Source of the DNA: Chitinophagaceae bacterium
GTDB taxonomy: Bacteria > Bacteroidota > Bacteroidia > Chitinophagales > Chitinophagaceae
DNA length: 64,000 nt
Direction of reading: 5' to 3'
Assembly (NCBI GenBank): GCA_027489035.1
Contig: JAIYAN010000015.1
Span: 124,001 to 188,000 of the forward strand
Notes under the pieces: generated by a model
What the model was told of the DNA's origin: nothing
Databases searched by the model: none
The model's input: only the letters and a program-made list of their open reading frames with translations
Part shown: piece by piece, positions 1 through 10,002 of the stretch
Position numbering within the stretch: position 1 is the stretch's first letter
Layout: each line of letters opens with the position of its first letter
Made by a program: the position numbers and the translations under genes

Positions 1-1167
1 ATTATAATTGGGTACAATAAAGCCAGTTGTAACAATCATTATCCCAGCTATTAGCAACATATAAAATAGGAAACGATTAAAATGTTGCTTTTGTTTGTTT
101 CTGTCTTTGAAGTAAAAGTAAACAGCAATTAAAATAAACGCTTCAAAAAGTAACAGTTCCAAACTCAATAAAAAAGAAAAGATATTTTTGGTTTCCCAGA
201 TATAAGGTCGAAGAAATCCATGATTGAGAGCAGTAGGACTATTTTTAATAAAACTGGATAATGTTGGTTTTAATTCAAAACTATCAAGCTGGGAATTTGC
301 GGTTTTTAAATGGTCAAAATCTGTTTTCCGCTCTGTGATAATTTTAAGCGGTTGCAGATTGGGAAAGAAATTTTCCGCAGTTATAAAAAATGCTAAACCA
401 ATAACTAAAAAAGAAATTAAGATTTTGGTATTGCTTACTGCATATTTTTTCGACAAAATAAACCCAACGGTTGCTGGAATTAAAGCAAGCAATAAAAAAT
501 TGCGCATCAAAATCAATATCAAAAAGCTTGAAATAAATAAAATCAACTTTTTGTAAGAAAAACCTTCTTCCACCATATAATACAACGCATAGCTATACAC
601 ACCAAGCGCTCCAAAAACAATCGCATCTTTATGTACACCAGCCGAAAAATAAATCGTAGTTGGTATTAAAAAGCAACAAAAAATTAAAAGGTTGTTTTTT
701 TCTCTATACAAATGAACGAGCATACGATACAATCCAATACTTCCCAAAAATGCAAATACATTTATAAATAACGCGTTTATATAATAGTTGCCAAAACTGA
801 TGAAGTTCAATAAAGCGAGTAATTTAATGATGATGTTATTTCGAAGCTCGTTCCAATATGAATGGGTAGTACTAAAAAAACTGTTGAATTGGGAATCACT
901 ACTTAACGGCAATAATGCTTTGAAAAATAGCTTCGGATTAGATTTTAATAATTTATTCTCTAAAATTCCATCATGATGTAAAGACCAATAGTCGTTTTGT
1001 GGTGCAAATTTGTAACTAATCCATCCAATTGCCACTGCACCAATTATCCGATATAGAAATAAAATACCAACCAATTTTGAACTCAATCCCGCTTTTTTTA
1101 CAAAAGGAATTTTGTTGATGATTACACAAAAAACGATTAGGTAAATAAAAAAAAATAAATAATCCAA
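1..1167 (-). CDS. Polytopic membrane protein, EpsG/Wzy-like (partial, runs off the window)
   Basis: Reading the reverse strand gives one uninterrupted frame of 389 codons from about 1167 to the window edge, so the C-terminus is missing. There is no early ATG; a TTG at 1167 follows an in-frame stop by eight codons and is the likeliest start. The protein is almost all hydrophobic helices separated by short basic loops, with conserved-looking stretches GVHKDAIVFGALG and LLKSNPKLFFKALLP. The SAGVHKDAIVFGALG element after a hydrophobic segment resembles membrane polysaccharide polymerases of the EpsG/Wzy type, which act in exopolysaccharide or O-antigen assembly. That family link is an inference from pattern only; a glycosyltransferase-C fold is possible. 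It is transcribed divergently from purL. Confidence 0.7.
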   Translation of the reverse strand, partial: MDYLFFFIYLIVFCVIINKIPFVKKAGLSSKLVGILFLYRIIGAVAIGWISYKFAPQNDYWSLHHDGILENKLLKSNPKLFFKALLPLSSDSQFNSFFSTTHSYWNELRNNIIIKLLALLNFISFGNYYINALFINVFAFLGSIGLYRMLVHLYREKNNLLIFCCFLIPTTIYFSAGVHKDAIVFGALGVYSYALYYMVEEGFSYKKLILFISSFLILILMRNFLLLALIPATVGFILSKKYAVSNTKILISFLVIGLAFFITAENFFPNLQPLKIITERKTDFDHLKTANSQLDSFELKPTLSSFIKNSPTALNHGFLRPYIWETKNIFSFLLSLELLLFEAFILIAVYFYFKDRNKQKQHFNRFLFYMLLIAGIMIVTTGFIVPNYN

Positions 1168-1242
1168 GGTTGATTTTTTTTCGAAAAGTTAAGTTGATTA
1201 AAATTATTACTTTTTATATCGGTTAATGCAACAATGGTTTAT

Positions 1243-1250
1243 TATTTTTG
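1243..1250 (+). promoter_or_regulatory. -7 promoter box of purL
   Basis: TATTTTTG matches the Bacteroidota -7 consensus TAnnTTTG and ends 27 bases before the purL ATG. A longer frame for purL would start with the TTG inside this box, which argues against that start. No convincing -33 TTG element is visible. Confidence 0.6.
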
Positions 1251-1277
1251 CCAAAATTTAAAAACTCAAAATACACA

Positions 1278-3488
1278 ATGGAAATTACTGTCGAAACCGC
1301 AGCCAAACTCAGAATTACAGAAGCAGAATTTGAATTGATAAAAACGAAACTGGGAAGAACCCCCAATTTTACTGAATTGTGTGCGTTTAGTGGCATGTGG
1401 AGTGAGCATTGTAGTTATAAGAATTCGATTAAATGGTTGAAAACATTGCCAAGAGATGGGGCAAAAATGCTGGTTAAAGCTGGTGAAGAAAATGCAGGAT
1501 TAATGGATATTGGCGATGGATATGGTGTGGTTTTTAAAATTGAATCCCATAATCACCCTTCAGCACTTGAGCCATTTCAAGGTGCCGCTACTGGTGTTGG
1601 CGGTATTAATAGAGATATTTTTACCATGGGTGCAAGGCCTATCGCTTCGCTGAACTCTTTACGTTTTGGTAAATTAACCGAAGCAAAAACACAGCATTTA
1701 TTGGCTGGAGTAGTTCATGGGATTGGACATTATGGCAATTGTTTCGGTGTTCCAACTGTTGGCGGAGAAATTTATTTTGAAGAATGTTATCACACCAATC
1801 CTCTGGTAAATGCGATGAGTGTTGGTATTTTAAAAAATGGCGAAACCATCTCAGCTACTGCTGAAGGAGAGGGAAATCCCGTTTTCTTTGTGGGGTCCGC
1901 TACTGGTAAAGATGGCATTGGTGGTGCTTCTTTTGCAAGCGCCGAAATTACAAAAGATAGCGTGGAAGATTTGCCTGCTGTTCAGGTTGGTGATCCTTTT
2001 CAAGAAAAAAAATTATTGGAAGCTTGCTTGGAAGTGATGTACACAGGAGCGGTAGTTGGTATGCAAGATATGGGTGCAGCAGGAATCATTTGCTCTACTG
2101 CCGAAATGAGTGCTAAAGGGAAATCAGGCATGATTATTCATCTTGATAAAGTACCTACACGCCAACAAGGCATGAAAGCATGGGAATTGTTATTGAGCGA
2201 AAGTCAGGAGCGTATGTTATTGGTGGTTAAAAAAGGAATGGAGAAATCGGTACTTGATGTGTTTGAAAAATGGGATTTACCATGCAGTCATATTGGTGAT
2301 GTTACTACAGATGGCATGTTGCGTTTTTATATGAATGGCGTTGAAGAAGCGGTTATTCCTGCTGAAGAATTGGTTTTAGGTGGTGGCGCTCCTCAATATG
2401 AAAGAGATTATTCGCGTCCAGCATATTTTGATAAAATTGAAGCATTCAATATTGATCAAGTTGCCGATGTTACGGATTTGAGATTTACAGCGGAACAATT
2501 GATTGAGATACATAATATTGCCAGCAAAAAATGGATTTACGAGCAATACGACAGCATGGTGGGAACAGGCAATGCAAGTACAAATGGTCCAAGTGATGCA
2601 GCAATTGTGATTGCAAAACCAACAGATAAAGCGTTGGCACTTACCACAGATTGCAACAGCAGATATGTATTTGCAGATCCATTCAAAGGTGCAATGATTG
2701 CCGTTGCGGAAGCAGCAAGAAACATTGTTTGTAGTGGCGCTCAGCCGTTAGGAGTTACCAACTGTTTGAATTTTGGAAATCCTTACGATCCAGAAGTGTA
2801 TTTCCAATTTGTAGAGGCCATTAAAGGAATGGGCGCTGCTTGTGTGAAATTTGATACCCCTGTTACTGGTGGAAACGTGAGTTTTTATAACCAATCTCCG
2901 GATGGCCCCGTTTACCCAACACCTACAATTGGAATGGTGGGTGTAATGGATTCTGTTGATGATAAAATGACCATGTATTTCAAAAATGAAGGTGATTTTA
3001 TTTATTTAATTGGCAATATCAAAAACGACATTGGCTCTTCAGAATATCTACATAAAATCGTAGGACAAGAATTCTCTTCAGCACCTTATTTTAATTTGGA
3101 TGAAGAATTTGACATGCAACAATTGGTGGCTTCAATCATAAAAAACAAAATGGTTCAATCGGCTCACGATATCAGTGAAGGCGGTTTAATTGTTGCTTTA
3201 ATGGAAAGTGGGTTTTACAATAATCTTGGTTTTAATGTAAATCAAACTGATAATGACATTAGAAAAGATGCGTATTGGTTTGGAGAAGCCCAGAGTAGGG
3301 TTGTGGTATCTGTTTCAAAAGAAAATAACGAGAATTTCCAAGCATTTATCAATAAACAAGCGCTTCAAGTACAGTTTATCGGACAGGTAACTACATCTCA
3401 AATTCTTGTAAATGGAGAAGATTGGGGCAATATTGCTGGTTGGAAAAACAAATACGAAACAGCTATTGGGAAATTAATGCATAAGTAA
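1278..3488 (+). CDS. purL: Phosphoribosylformylglycinamidine synthase, PurL (small, multi-subunit form)
   Basis: This is the FGAM synthase subunit that aminates FGAR using ATP in step four of purine synthesis. The protein is 736 residues from the ATG at 1278. That is the length of the small PurL that works with separate PurS and PurQ subunits, so neither a glutaminase domain nor an N-terminal PurS-like domain is fused to it. Typical motifs are SGMWSEHCSYKNS near the N-terminus, IESHNHPSALEPFQGAATGVGG with the GARPIA element, and the second AIRS-like half with NCLNFGNP and VTGGNVSFYN. A TTG ten codons upstream keeps the frame open but lies in the promoter box, so it was not chosen. PurQ and PurS are not in the window. 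Confidence 0.95.
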   Translation: MEITVETAAKLRITEAEFELIKTKLGRTPNFTELCAFSGMWSEHCSYKNSIKWLKTLPRDGAKMLVKAGEENAGLMDIGDGYGVVFKIESHNHPSALEPFQGAATGVGGINRDIFTMGARPIASLNSLRFGKLTEAKTQHLLAGVVHGIGHYGNCFGVPTVGGEIYFEECYHTNPLVNAMSVGILKNGETISATAEGEGNPVFFVGSATGKDGIGGASFASAEITKDSVEDLPAVQVGDPFQEKKLLEACLEVMYTGAVVGMQDMGAAGIICSTAEMSAKGKSGMIIHLDKVPTRQQGMKAWELLLSESQERMLLVVKKGMEKSVLDVFEKWDLPCSHIGDVTTDGMLRFYMNGVEEAVIPAEELVLGGGAPQYERDYSRPAYFDKIEAFNIDQVADVTDLRFTAEQLIEIHNIASKKWIYEQYDSMVGTGNASTNGPSDAAIVIAKPTDKALALTTDCNSRYVFADPFKGAMIAVAEAARNIVCSGAQPLGVTNCLNFGNPYDPEVYFQFVEAIKGMGAACVKFDTPVTGGNVSFYNQSPDGPVYPTPTIGMVGVMDSVDDKMTMYFKNEGDFIYLIGNIKNDIGSSEYLHKIVGQEFSSAPYFNLDEEFDMQQLVASIIKNKMVQSAHDISEGGLIVALMESGFYNNLGFNVNQTDNDIRKDAYWFGEAQSRVVVSVSKENNENFQAFINKQALQVQFIGQVTTSQILVNGEDWGNIAGWKNKYETAIGKLMHK

Positions 3489-3554
3489 TTCGAGGTTTTG
3501 AAAGAAATTTTAAAAAAAGTTTGAATTATTTTTCATCAGCAATTTTTACGTGGT

Positions 3555-3562
3555 TATCTTTG
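3555..3562 (+). promoter_or_regulatory. Putative -7 box of pyrG
   Basis: TATCTTTG fits TAnnTTTG and lies about 120 bases before the pyrG ATG, leaving room for a long untranslated leader that contains the hairpin at 3621-3660. No clear -33 element. Confidence 0.5.
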
Positions 3563-3620
3563 CCCGACCTTCAGGATTTATCTTACGTTCCTCGGTCTAA
3601 ACAATCATATCATTATTATA

Positions 3621-3661
3621 AAAAAATCACCTCGCATCAACATGCGACAGGGTATTTTTTT
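3621..3661 (+). terminator. Terminator-like hairpin in the purL-pyrG gap, possible pyrG attenuator
   Basis: TCGCAT (3632-3637), loop CAAC and ATGCGA (3642-3647) form a perfect stem. It can be extended outwards, with a small bulge, by ACC/GGT and by an A-run pairing with the T-run at 3655-3661. The T-run gives the form of an intrinsic terminator. It ends about 22 bases before the pyrG start and lies downstream of the -7 box, so it is either a purL read-through terminator or a leader attenuator. Confidence 0.6.
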
Positions 3662-3670
3662 ATAGTATAA

Positions 3671-5296
<1,626 letters not shown>

Positions 5297-5336
5297 ATAA
5301 AAAGGGTTTATTTATGTTTTGACATTAATTTAGCCG

Positions 5337-5876
5337 ATGCAAAAATTAAGCATGAGCGAATTAAACAGGCTTACCCCTGAAGAATTCAAACGCTCAAAAA
5401 AAACACCAGTAATTGCCGTTCTCGAAAATATTCGAAGTGCTTATAATGTAGGCAGTGTATTCAGAACTGCTGATGCTTTTTTATTGGAATCCATTTATTT
5501 AATTGGCTATACAGCCCAACCTCCACACAAAGAAATCAAGAAAACAGCTTTGGGTGCTGAAGATACAGTAGAGTGGCATTATTTTGCCGATACTAAATCT
5601 GCTATTGAAAATTTAAAAAACAATGGCTACAAAGTATTTGCCGTTGAACAAGTAGTGAACAGCATTTCTCTTGAAAACCTGACCATAGATAACGATGAAA
5701 AAATTGCGGTAATTTTTGGCAATGAAGTAAGTGGGGTAGAACAAGATAATATTTTACTTTGTGATGGATGTATCGAAATTCCTCAGTTGGGCATGAAGCA
5801 TTCATTAAACATCGCAACTGCTGCAGGAGTGGTATTGTGGGAGATTATTAGAACAAGGATGAAGAACGACAAGTAA
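5337..5876 (+). CDS. TrmH/SpoU-family RNA 2'-O-methyltransferase
   Basis: A SPOUT-fold methyltransferase of 179 residues that should methylate a ribose 2'-hydroxyl in tRNA or rRNA using S-adenosylmethionine. The three family motifs are present: NVGSVFRTADAF (with the conserved asparagine and arginine), FGNEVSGV, and IPQLGMKHSLNIATAAGVVLWE. The protein is at the short end of the family and has no added RNA-binding domain, so the target cannot be told. The ATG at 5337 is used; a second ATG at 5352 (MSELN) is equally plausible. The stop codon lies at the very start of an A-rich repeat array. Confidence 0.88.
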   Translation: MQKLSMSELNRLTPEEFKRSKKTPVIAVLENIRSAYNVGSVFRTADAFLLESIYLIGYTAQPPHKEIKKTALGAEDTVEWHYFADTKSAIENLKNNGYKVFAVEQVVNSISLENLTIDNDEKIAVIFGNEVSGVEQDNILLCDGCIEIPQLGMKHSLNIATAAGVVLWEIIRTRMKNDK

Positions 5877-5962
5877 AAAAATAAAAATAAAAAAGTAAAA
5901 ATTAAAAAAGTAAAAAAATAGCATCAACAATTTTGACTTTTTAATTTTGAATTTTAAATTAA
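5877..5962 (+). repeat. Inverted short-period array (AAAAAGT-type units)
   Basis: A-rich units of about seven bases built on AAAAAGT run from the trmH stop codon, and reverse-complement units (TTTTGACTTTTTAATTTTG) follow after a short spacer. The two halves could pair in the transcript and act as a terminator or 3' stabiliser. Similar arrays lie at 51364-51480 and 60757-60845. Confidence 0.6.
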
Positions 5963-5969
5963 AAAAACA

Positions 5970-6866
5970 TTGCAATCCATAAAAAAATATCTTTCATTAA
6001 TCAAGTTTTCGCATACGATTTTTGCGATGCCTTTTGCATTGATTGGATTTTTTTTAGGAGTTCAATACGTAAAAACGAATCTAGTATCATTAAGCGAAAA
6101 TTGGTTCAATATTAATCCTTGGTTATACACTTTTATTTTTGTTGTGTTATGTATGGTTTTTGCAAGAAGTGCAGCGATGGCTTTTAATCGTTATTTGGAT
6201 ATGCATATTGATGCCAAAAATCCTCGAACTGCCATTAGAGAAATTCCATCAGGACAAATCAAACCCAAAAACGCGTTGTTGTTTACGATTATTTGTTCGG
6301 TGCTTTTTGTTTTATGTACTTTAGCGATTAACAAGTTGGTTTTCTTTTTGAGTTTCATTGCATTATTCGTGATTTTATTTTACTCTTACACTAAAAGATT
6401 TACCGCACTTTGCCATTTGGTTTTGGGATTGGGTTTAAGTCTAGCTCCAATTGGGGCATTTCTGGCGGTAACGGGAGTATTCGATTTGTTGCCCATTTTG
6501 TTTTCGTTGTTGGTATTAACTTGGGTGAGTGGCTTCGATATTATTTATGCGTTGCAAGATGAAGCTTTCGACAAAGAAAATCAACTCAATTCTATTCCAG
6601 CTTTAATGGGAAAAAATAATGCCTTAAAACTCTCCACTTTTTTGCATTTCATCACAGCAGCAATAATTATTTTAGTCGGTTTTTATACTACTCATTTATT
6701 CTGGTATTGGATAGGCGCATTCATTTTTATTGGGATGCTTGTTTACCAACATTCGATTGTAAAACCCAATGATTTAAGCAAAGTGAACATTGCATTCATG
6801 ACAGCCAATGGAATTGCTTCCATAGTTTTTGCTTGTTTTGTAATTTTAGACATCTTATTAAAATAA
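5970..6866 (+). CDS. UbiA-family polyprenyltransferase
   Basis: An integral membrane prenyltransferase of 298 residues with about nine hydrophobic segments. The two aspartate-rich motifs that bind the polyprenyl diphosphate through Mg2+ are present: NRYLDMHIDAKNPRT after the second segment and GFDIIYALQDEAFDKE in the middle. In Bacteroidota this type acts in quinone synthesis, most likely the futalosine-route menaquinone enzyme (MqnP-like); that role is inferred from the family and phylum. No ATG precedes the conserved N-terminal KKYLSLIKFSHTIFAMPFAL segment, so the TTG at 5970 is the start. The ruvX gene follows four bases after the stop, so the two are probably cotranscribed. Confidence 0.85.
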   Translation: MQSIKKYLSLIKFSHTIFAMPFALIGFFLGVQYVKTNLVSLSENWFNINPWLYTFIFVVLCMVFARSAAMAFNRYLDMHIDAKNPRTAIREIPSGQIKPKNALLFTIICSVLFVLCTLAINKLVFFLSFIALFVILFYSYTKRFTALCHLVLGLGLSLAPIGAFLAVTGVFDLLPILFSLLVLTWVSGFDIIYALQDEAFDKENQLNSIPALMGKNNALKLSTFLHFITAAIIILVGFYTTHLFWYWIGAFIFIGMLVYQHSIVKPNDLSKVNIAFMTANGIASIVFACFVILDILLK

Positions 6867-6870
6867 AAAA

Positions 6871-7284
6871 ATGGCAAGAATTTTAGCGATTGATTACGGG
6901 GGAAAAAGAACAGGGATTGCAGTTACAGATCCCTTACAAATTATTGCTACAGGCCTCACTACCATTGAGTCCCCACAATTAATTCCGTTTTTAAAAAACT
7001 ATTTTTTAACGGAAACGGTTGAGTTGATTATTATTGGGTTGCCCAAAAATTGGGACGAATCGGATACCCATGGAACAGCACCAGCGAGAAAGGCCATCGA
7101 AAGAATAAAAAAAGAATTTCCAGATATGCCAGTAAAAGATGTGGATGAAAGATTTACTTCTAAAATGGCAAAAGATGCAATGATAGAAATGGGTATGAAG
7201 AAAAAAGATCGGAGAGACAAAAAGCTCGTAGATGAAATTGCAGCCACAATCATGCTTCAAGAGTATCTTCAAAGTATCAGTTAA
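6871..7284 (+). CDS. ruvX: Putative pre-16S rRNA nuclease / Holliday junction resolvase-like, YqgF family
   Basis: RNase H-fold protein of 137 residues, the usual length for YqgF/RuvX. The N-terminal AIDYGGKRTGIAVTDP motif, the VELIIIGLPKNWDES strand and the DERFTSKMAKDAM segment are characteristic. Family members act in 16S rRNA 5'-end maturation and have been proposed as Holliday junction resolvases. It starts four bases after the UbiA stop and is followed by def after about 70 bases, a common arrangement in this phylum. Confidence 0.9.
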   Translation: MARILAIDYGGKRTGIAVTDPLQIIATGLTTIESPQLIPFLKNYFLTETVELIIIGLPKNWDESDTHGTAPARKAIERIKKEFPDMPVKDVDERFTSKMAKDAMIEMGMKKKDRRDKKLVDEIAATIMLQEYLQSIS

Positions 7285-7356
7285 TCAGGGTTATATCCTA
7301 ACTTCGCATCAGTTTTAAAAAGACATATTTTAATTATTAATTCAAAGTTTTAATAA

Positions 7357-7932
7357 ATGAATTTACCTATAGTTGCATACGGATCGCCAATCTTAAGAAA
7401 AATAGCCACAGATATTGCTCAAGATTACGAAGGTTTAAATAAACTAATTGATGACATGTGGGATACCATGTACAACAGTTATGGCGTAGGATTGGCAGCG
7501 CCTCAAATCAATAAAGACATTCGCTTATTTGTAATGGATAGTGTGCAGATTTTTGAAAATCAAACGGAGGAAGACGAGAAATATCCAGATGAGCCAGGAT
7601 ACAAAGGGGTTTTCATCAATGCGAAAATTGTAGAATTATCTGGCAACAAATGGTCATACAATGAAGGTTGCTTGAGTATTCCCAAAGTTCGCGAGGATAT
7701 CTCTCGCCACGAATCCGTTACCCTCGAATTTGTGGATGAAAATTTCAATCCCCATACCAAAACATTTATTGGATTAACTGCACGAATAATTCTGCACGAA
7801 TACGATCACTTGGAAGGAAAATTATTCATCGACCATATCTCTCCATTAAAAAGAACTTTGCTGAAAAGAAAGTTAGATGATATTTCAAAAGGGAAAATTA
7901 AGGTAGATTATAGAATGGTGTTTAATAAGTAA
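7357..7932 (+). CDS. def: Peptide deformylase
   Basis: Removes the N-formyl group from nascent proteins. All three metal and active-site motifs are present in the 191 residues: GVGLAAPQIN (GxGxAAxQ), EGCLSIP (metal-binding cysteine) and HEYDHLEGKLFID (two metal-binding histidines and the catalytic glutamate). Length is normal. It follows ruvX on the same strand. Its stop codon is followed at once by a mosaic intergenic repeat shared with the convergent protease gene. Confidence 0.96.
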   Translation: MNLPIVAYGSPILRKIATDIAQDYEGLNKLIDDMWDTMYNSYGVGLAAPQINKDIRLFVMDSVQIFENQTEEDEKYPDEPGYKGVFINAKIVELSGNKWSYNEGCLSIPKVREDISRHESVTLEFVDENFNPHTKTFIGLTARIILHEYDHLEGKLFIDHISPLKRTLLKRKLDDISKGKIKVDYRMVFNK

Positions 7933-8177
7933 AGCCCCCAACCCCAACCCTTCCCCCGAAAGGTGAAGGGAGTTGAAACACGAAGTCACGAAGACGCAAA
8001 GGCACGAAGTTTTTTATAAAACAAAGATGCTAATAATTGGAAAATGCTTTCAACCTTTTGAACTCATTGAGCCCATTGAACTTTTTTAACACTAAGTCAC
8101 GAAGTTTTTTGTAAAACAAAAAAGCTTATGAATGGAACTTTCTTCCAGCTTCCCCCTTGGGGGATCGAGGGGGCCTA
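7933..8177. repeat. Mosaic intergenic repeat between def and the protease gene
   Basis: The gap holds several modules found elsewhere in the window. There is a C-rich CCCAACCCTTCCCC / AGGTGAAGGG unit (7935-7972), two copies of a CACGAAG / AAGGCACGAAG unit ending in a T-run and TAAAACAAA, a GGAAAATGCTTTC element, a TTGAACTCATTGA unit, and a CTTCCCCCTTGGGGGAT / GAGGGGGCCT palindromic unit. The last runs into the TAG stop of the protease gene. No gene is seen. Confidence 0.75.
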
Positions 8178-9305
8178 ATCTCCTTTAATCATAAATACAT
8201 AATCCTGTACTTTTTTGATTTGGTTGACTCTATCCGATTTTTTTAAGGTAGGGTTTGATGTTATTTTGATGTCCTCGTTCTCTTTGGTTTGTTTCATTTC
8301 ATTGATGGCACTAAAAATGTTTGAAGATTTAATGGCATAAACCACGCCTTCAACATTTGTTTCCATACTTGAAACTACTCCAACCAATTCGCCATTTTTA
8401 TTTAAAACTGGGGAACCGCTATTTCCTTCGTTTGCAATGGTGCTTAGCTGGCAGAAAATCGTATCCATCTGGAACCCGTTTTTAGCACTGATATATCCTT
8501 CGCCGTATACAATTTCTTGTTTTGGATAGCCCAAAATAAAAACAGATTCGCCTAAATCAGCATTGGTTTTTTTGATGCTGAATGGAGTAGGAGCAAGTTT
8601 TACAAAATCAGCATCTGTAATTTTTAATATCGCAAGATCTTTTTCTGCATTAACATAAACCGCCTGAGCTGCGTATTGTTCGCCTTTGTTATTTTCAACG
8701 ATTAAATGATTTTTTGCTTCTGCAATAACGTGTGCATTGGTAACGAGATAATTGTTGGCTACGTCAATCATAAATCCGGTAGCCCTGAATTTACTTTCTA
8801 AACGAGGTTTTTCAATCGGAGCATTTGAAATGGCAGCTTGATTTAATTTACCAATCTGCTTTTCGAGTTTTTTATATTTTACATCTTGTTCTTTTAGTTT
8901 TTCAACTAGAGGTTTGATGCTATTTTGTTTGCCAGAGCTAAAAAATGAAATAATTGAAGCGCAAGTCACAGAAACCACAATGGCAATAGAAGCAGCAACG
9001 GCAACTGTTTTCCTGTATTTGTTCCAAATAGAAATGATATCTGCGCTTATTTTTGGTTGTTTATTTGTGATAAATCCTTCCGATTTAAGCTTTGCAACGG
9101 TTTCGTTGGTATGGTGAATTAATTGTTTTTGATCTGATAATTTATTTAAAGTTTGTAAAAAATAAATTTGTTCAACAATCAATTGGTCGATTTCTGGATT
9201 GTTATTTCTAAGTTCTTCAAAAGCAATTTTCTCTTGAGTACTCAATTCTCCTTTTATGTAACGCTCTGTTGTTTGAATTAATAATGACTCTTCCATATTC
9301 AGCAA
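8175..9305 (-). CDS. Membrane-anchored trypsin-like serine protease, candidate anti-sigma factor
   Basis: The 376-residue protein has three parts. Residues 1-110 are a predicted cytoplasmic helical segment, residues 113-134 a membrane helix (VAVAASIAIVVSVTCASIISFF) followed by a short coiled coil (about 140-165), and residues 175-345 a periplasmic trypsin/HtrA-like protease. The catalytic triad is visible as LVTNAHVIAEA (His), EKDLAILKI (Asp) and NEGNSGSPVL (Ser). No PDZ domain follows. The gene starts nine bases after the stop of an ECF sigma factor and is cotranscribed with it. In Bacteroidota that position is normally held by the membrane anti-sigma factor, so the N-terminal part may bind the sigma factor; I infer this from position and topology, not from a recognised domain. 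An alternative start is the ATG at 9296. Confidence 0.8.
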   Translation of the reverse strand: MLNMEESLLIQTTERYIKGELSTQEKIAFEELRNNNPEIDQLIVEQIYFLQTLNKLSDQKQLIHHTNETVAKLKSEGFITNKQPKISADIISIWNKYRKTVAVAASIAIVVSVTCASIISFFSSGKQNSIKPLVEKLKEQDVKYKKLEKQIGKLNQAAISNAPIEKPRLESKFRATGFMIDVANNYLVTNAHVIAEAKNHLIVENNKGEQYAAQAVYVNAEKDLAILKITDADFVKLAPTPFSIKKTNADLGESVFILGYPKQEIVYGEGYISAKNGFQMDTIFCQLSTIANEGNSGSPVLNKNGELVGVVSSMETNVEGVVYAIKSSNIFSAINEMKQTKENEDIKITSNPTLKKSDRVNQIKKVQDYVFMIKGD

Positions 9306-9314
9306 ACTTTTATT

Positions 9315-9893
9315 TTAATATTTATATTCGGCAAAGAATAGTTTTTTTAATCGAACCAAGCATTTGTACTTCTGTGTTTTGGCATTATCCGCATTGGTAT
9401 ACTTGAATTCTTGCGCTATTTCCTGCATTTGTTTTTTGTTGATGTAAAATGCTTCCAACAAACTTTTACATGGCTCACCAATTTTAGCCATAGCTTTTTC
9501 CATTATAGAGAAGCTATCTTGTTGTTTTTGATGGTCTTCTACATCATCTTGAACTGGAATTATTTGCTCAAAATCATCTGTTTGTAAACCAATTCTTTGT
9601 TGCTGTTGTAATTTTTTGAGCCAAAGTCGTCTGGCAACAGAATAGATATATGTTTTTAATTGACAACTCAGTTCAAAATTAGGGTTGATGGATTTTTCGT
9701 AGAGTACAATCATTGTTTCCTGAAAAATATCTGCAGCATCATCGGAACTACCTCTATTATTTATAATCAAGGATTGAACCATTTGAAAATTTTGCCGATA
9801 AATTTTTTCGATACAATTTTTATCTTGTAGCTTTAATCCCTCTAATAAATCCTTGTCAAAACCTAAATTATTCACAGCGTAATCTTTATACAA
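9315..9893 (-). CDS. ECF-type RNA polymerase sigma factor
   Basis: A 192-residue sigma-70 family protein of the extracytoplasmic function group. Region 2 is visible as SSDDAADIFQETMIVLYEK with the following TYIYSVARRLWLKKL core-binding and -10 recognition helices. Region 4 is the C-terminal CKSLLEAFYINKKQMQEIAQEFKY helix-turn-helix. It should direct polymerase to stress or surface-response promoters. It heads a two-gene unit with the membrane-anchored protease and is divergent from a small lipoprotein. A GTAACCC/GGGTTAC inverted repeat lies in the divergent gap and could be its own promoter element. Confidence 0.93.
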   Translation of the reverse strand: MYKDYAVNNLGFDKDLLEGLKLQDKNCIEKIYRQNFQMVQSLIINNRGSSDDAADIFQETMIVLYEKSINPNFELSCQLKTYIYSVARRLWLKKLQQQQRIGLQTDDFEQIIPVQDDVEDHQKQQDSFSIMEKAMAKIGEPCKSLLEAFYINKKQMQEIAQEFKYTNADNAKTQKYKCLVRLKKLFFAEYKY

Positions 9894-9906
9894 TTTATAG
9901 CTATTT

Positions 9907-9943
9907 GTAACCCAAAAAAATTTTTTTTAATTATTAGGGTTAC
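9907..9943. promoter_or_regulatory. GTAACCC/GGGTTAC inverted repeat in the sigma-lipoprotein divergent gap
   Basis: GTAACCC at 9907-9913 and GGGTTAC at 9937-9943 are perfect inverted copies separated by 23 A/T bases. They face outwards towards both divergent genes. ECF-type -35 elements typically contain an AAC core, so the copies could be paired sigma-recognition elements; a repressor operator is the alternative. Confidence 0.4.
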
Positions 9944-9948
9944 TTTTT

Positions 9949-9956
9949 TACTTTTG
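9949..9956 (+). promoter_or_regulatory. -7 box of the small lipoprotein gene
   Basis: TACTTTTG matches TAnnTTTG and lies 46 bases before the lipoprotein ATG, giving a leader of roughly 40 bases. Confidence 0.55.
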
Positions 9957-10002
9957 CGGTATTAAAACGAAATTATAATTTTAAACCAAAAAAAAAACAA
10001 CA

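Noticed and set aside
224..556. Plus-strand frame of 110 codons at the left edge
   Set aside because: It is antisense to a longer, clearly hydrophobic membrane-protein frame, and its own composition is implausible.
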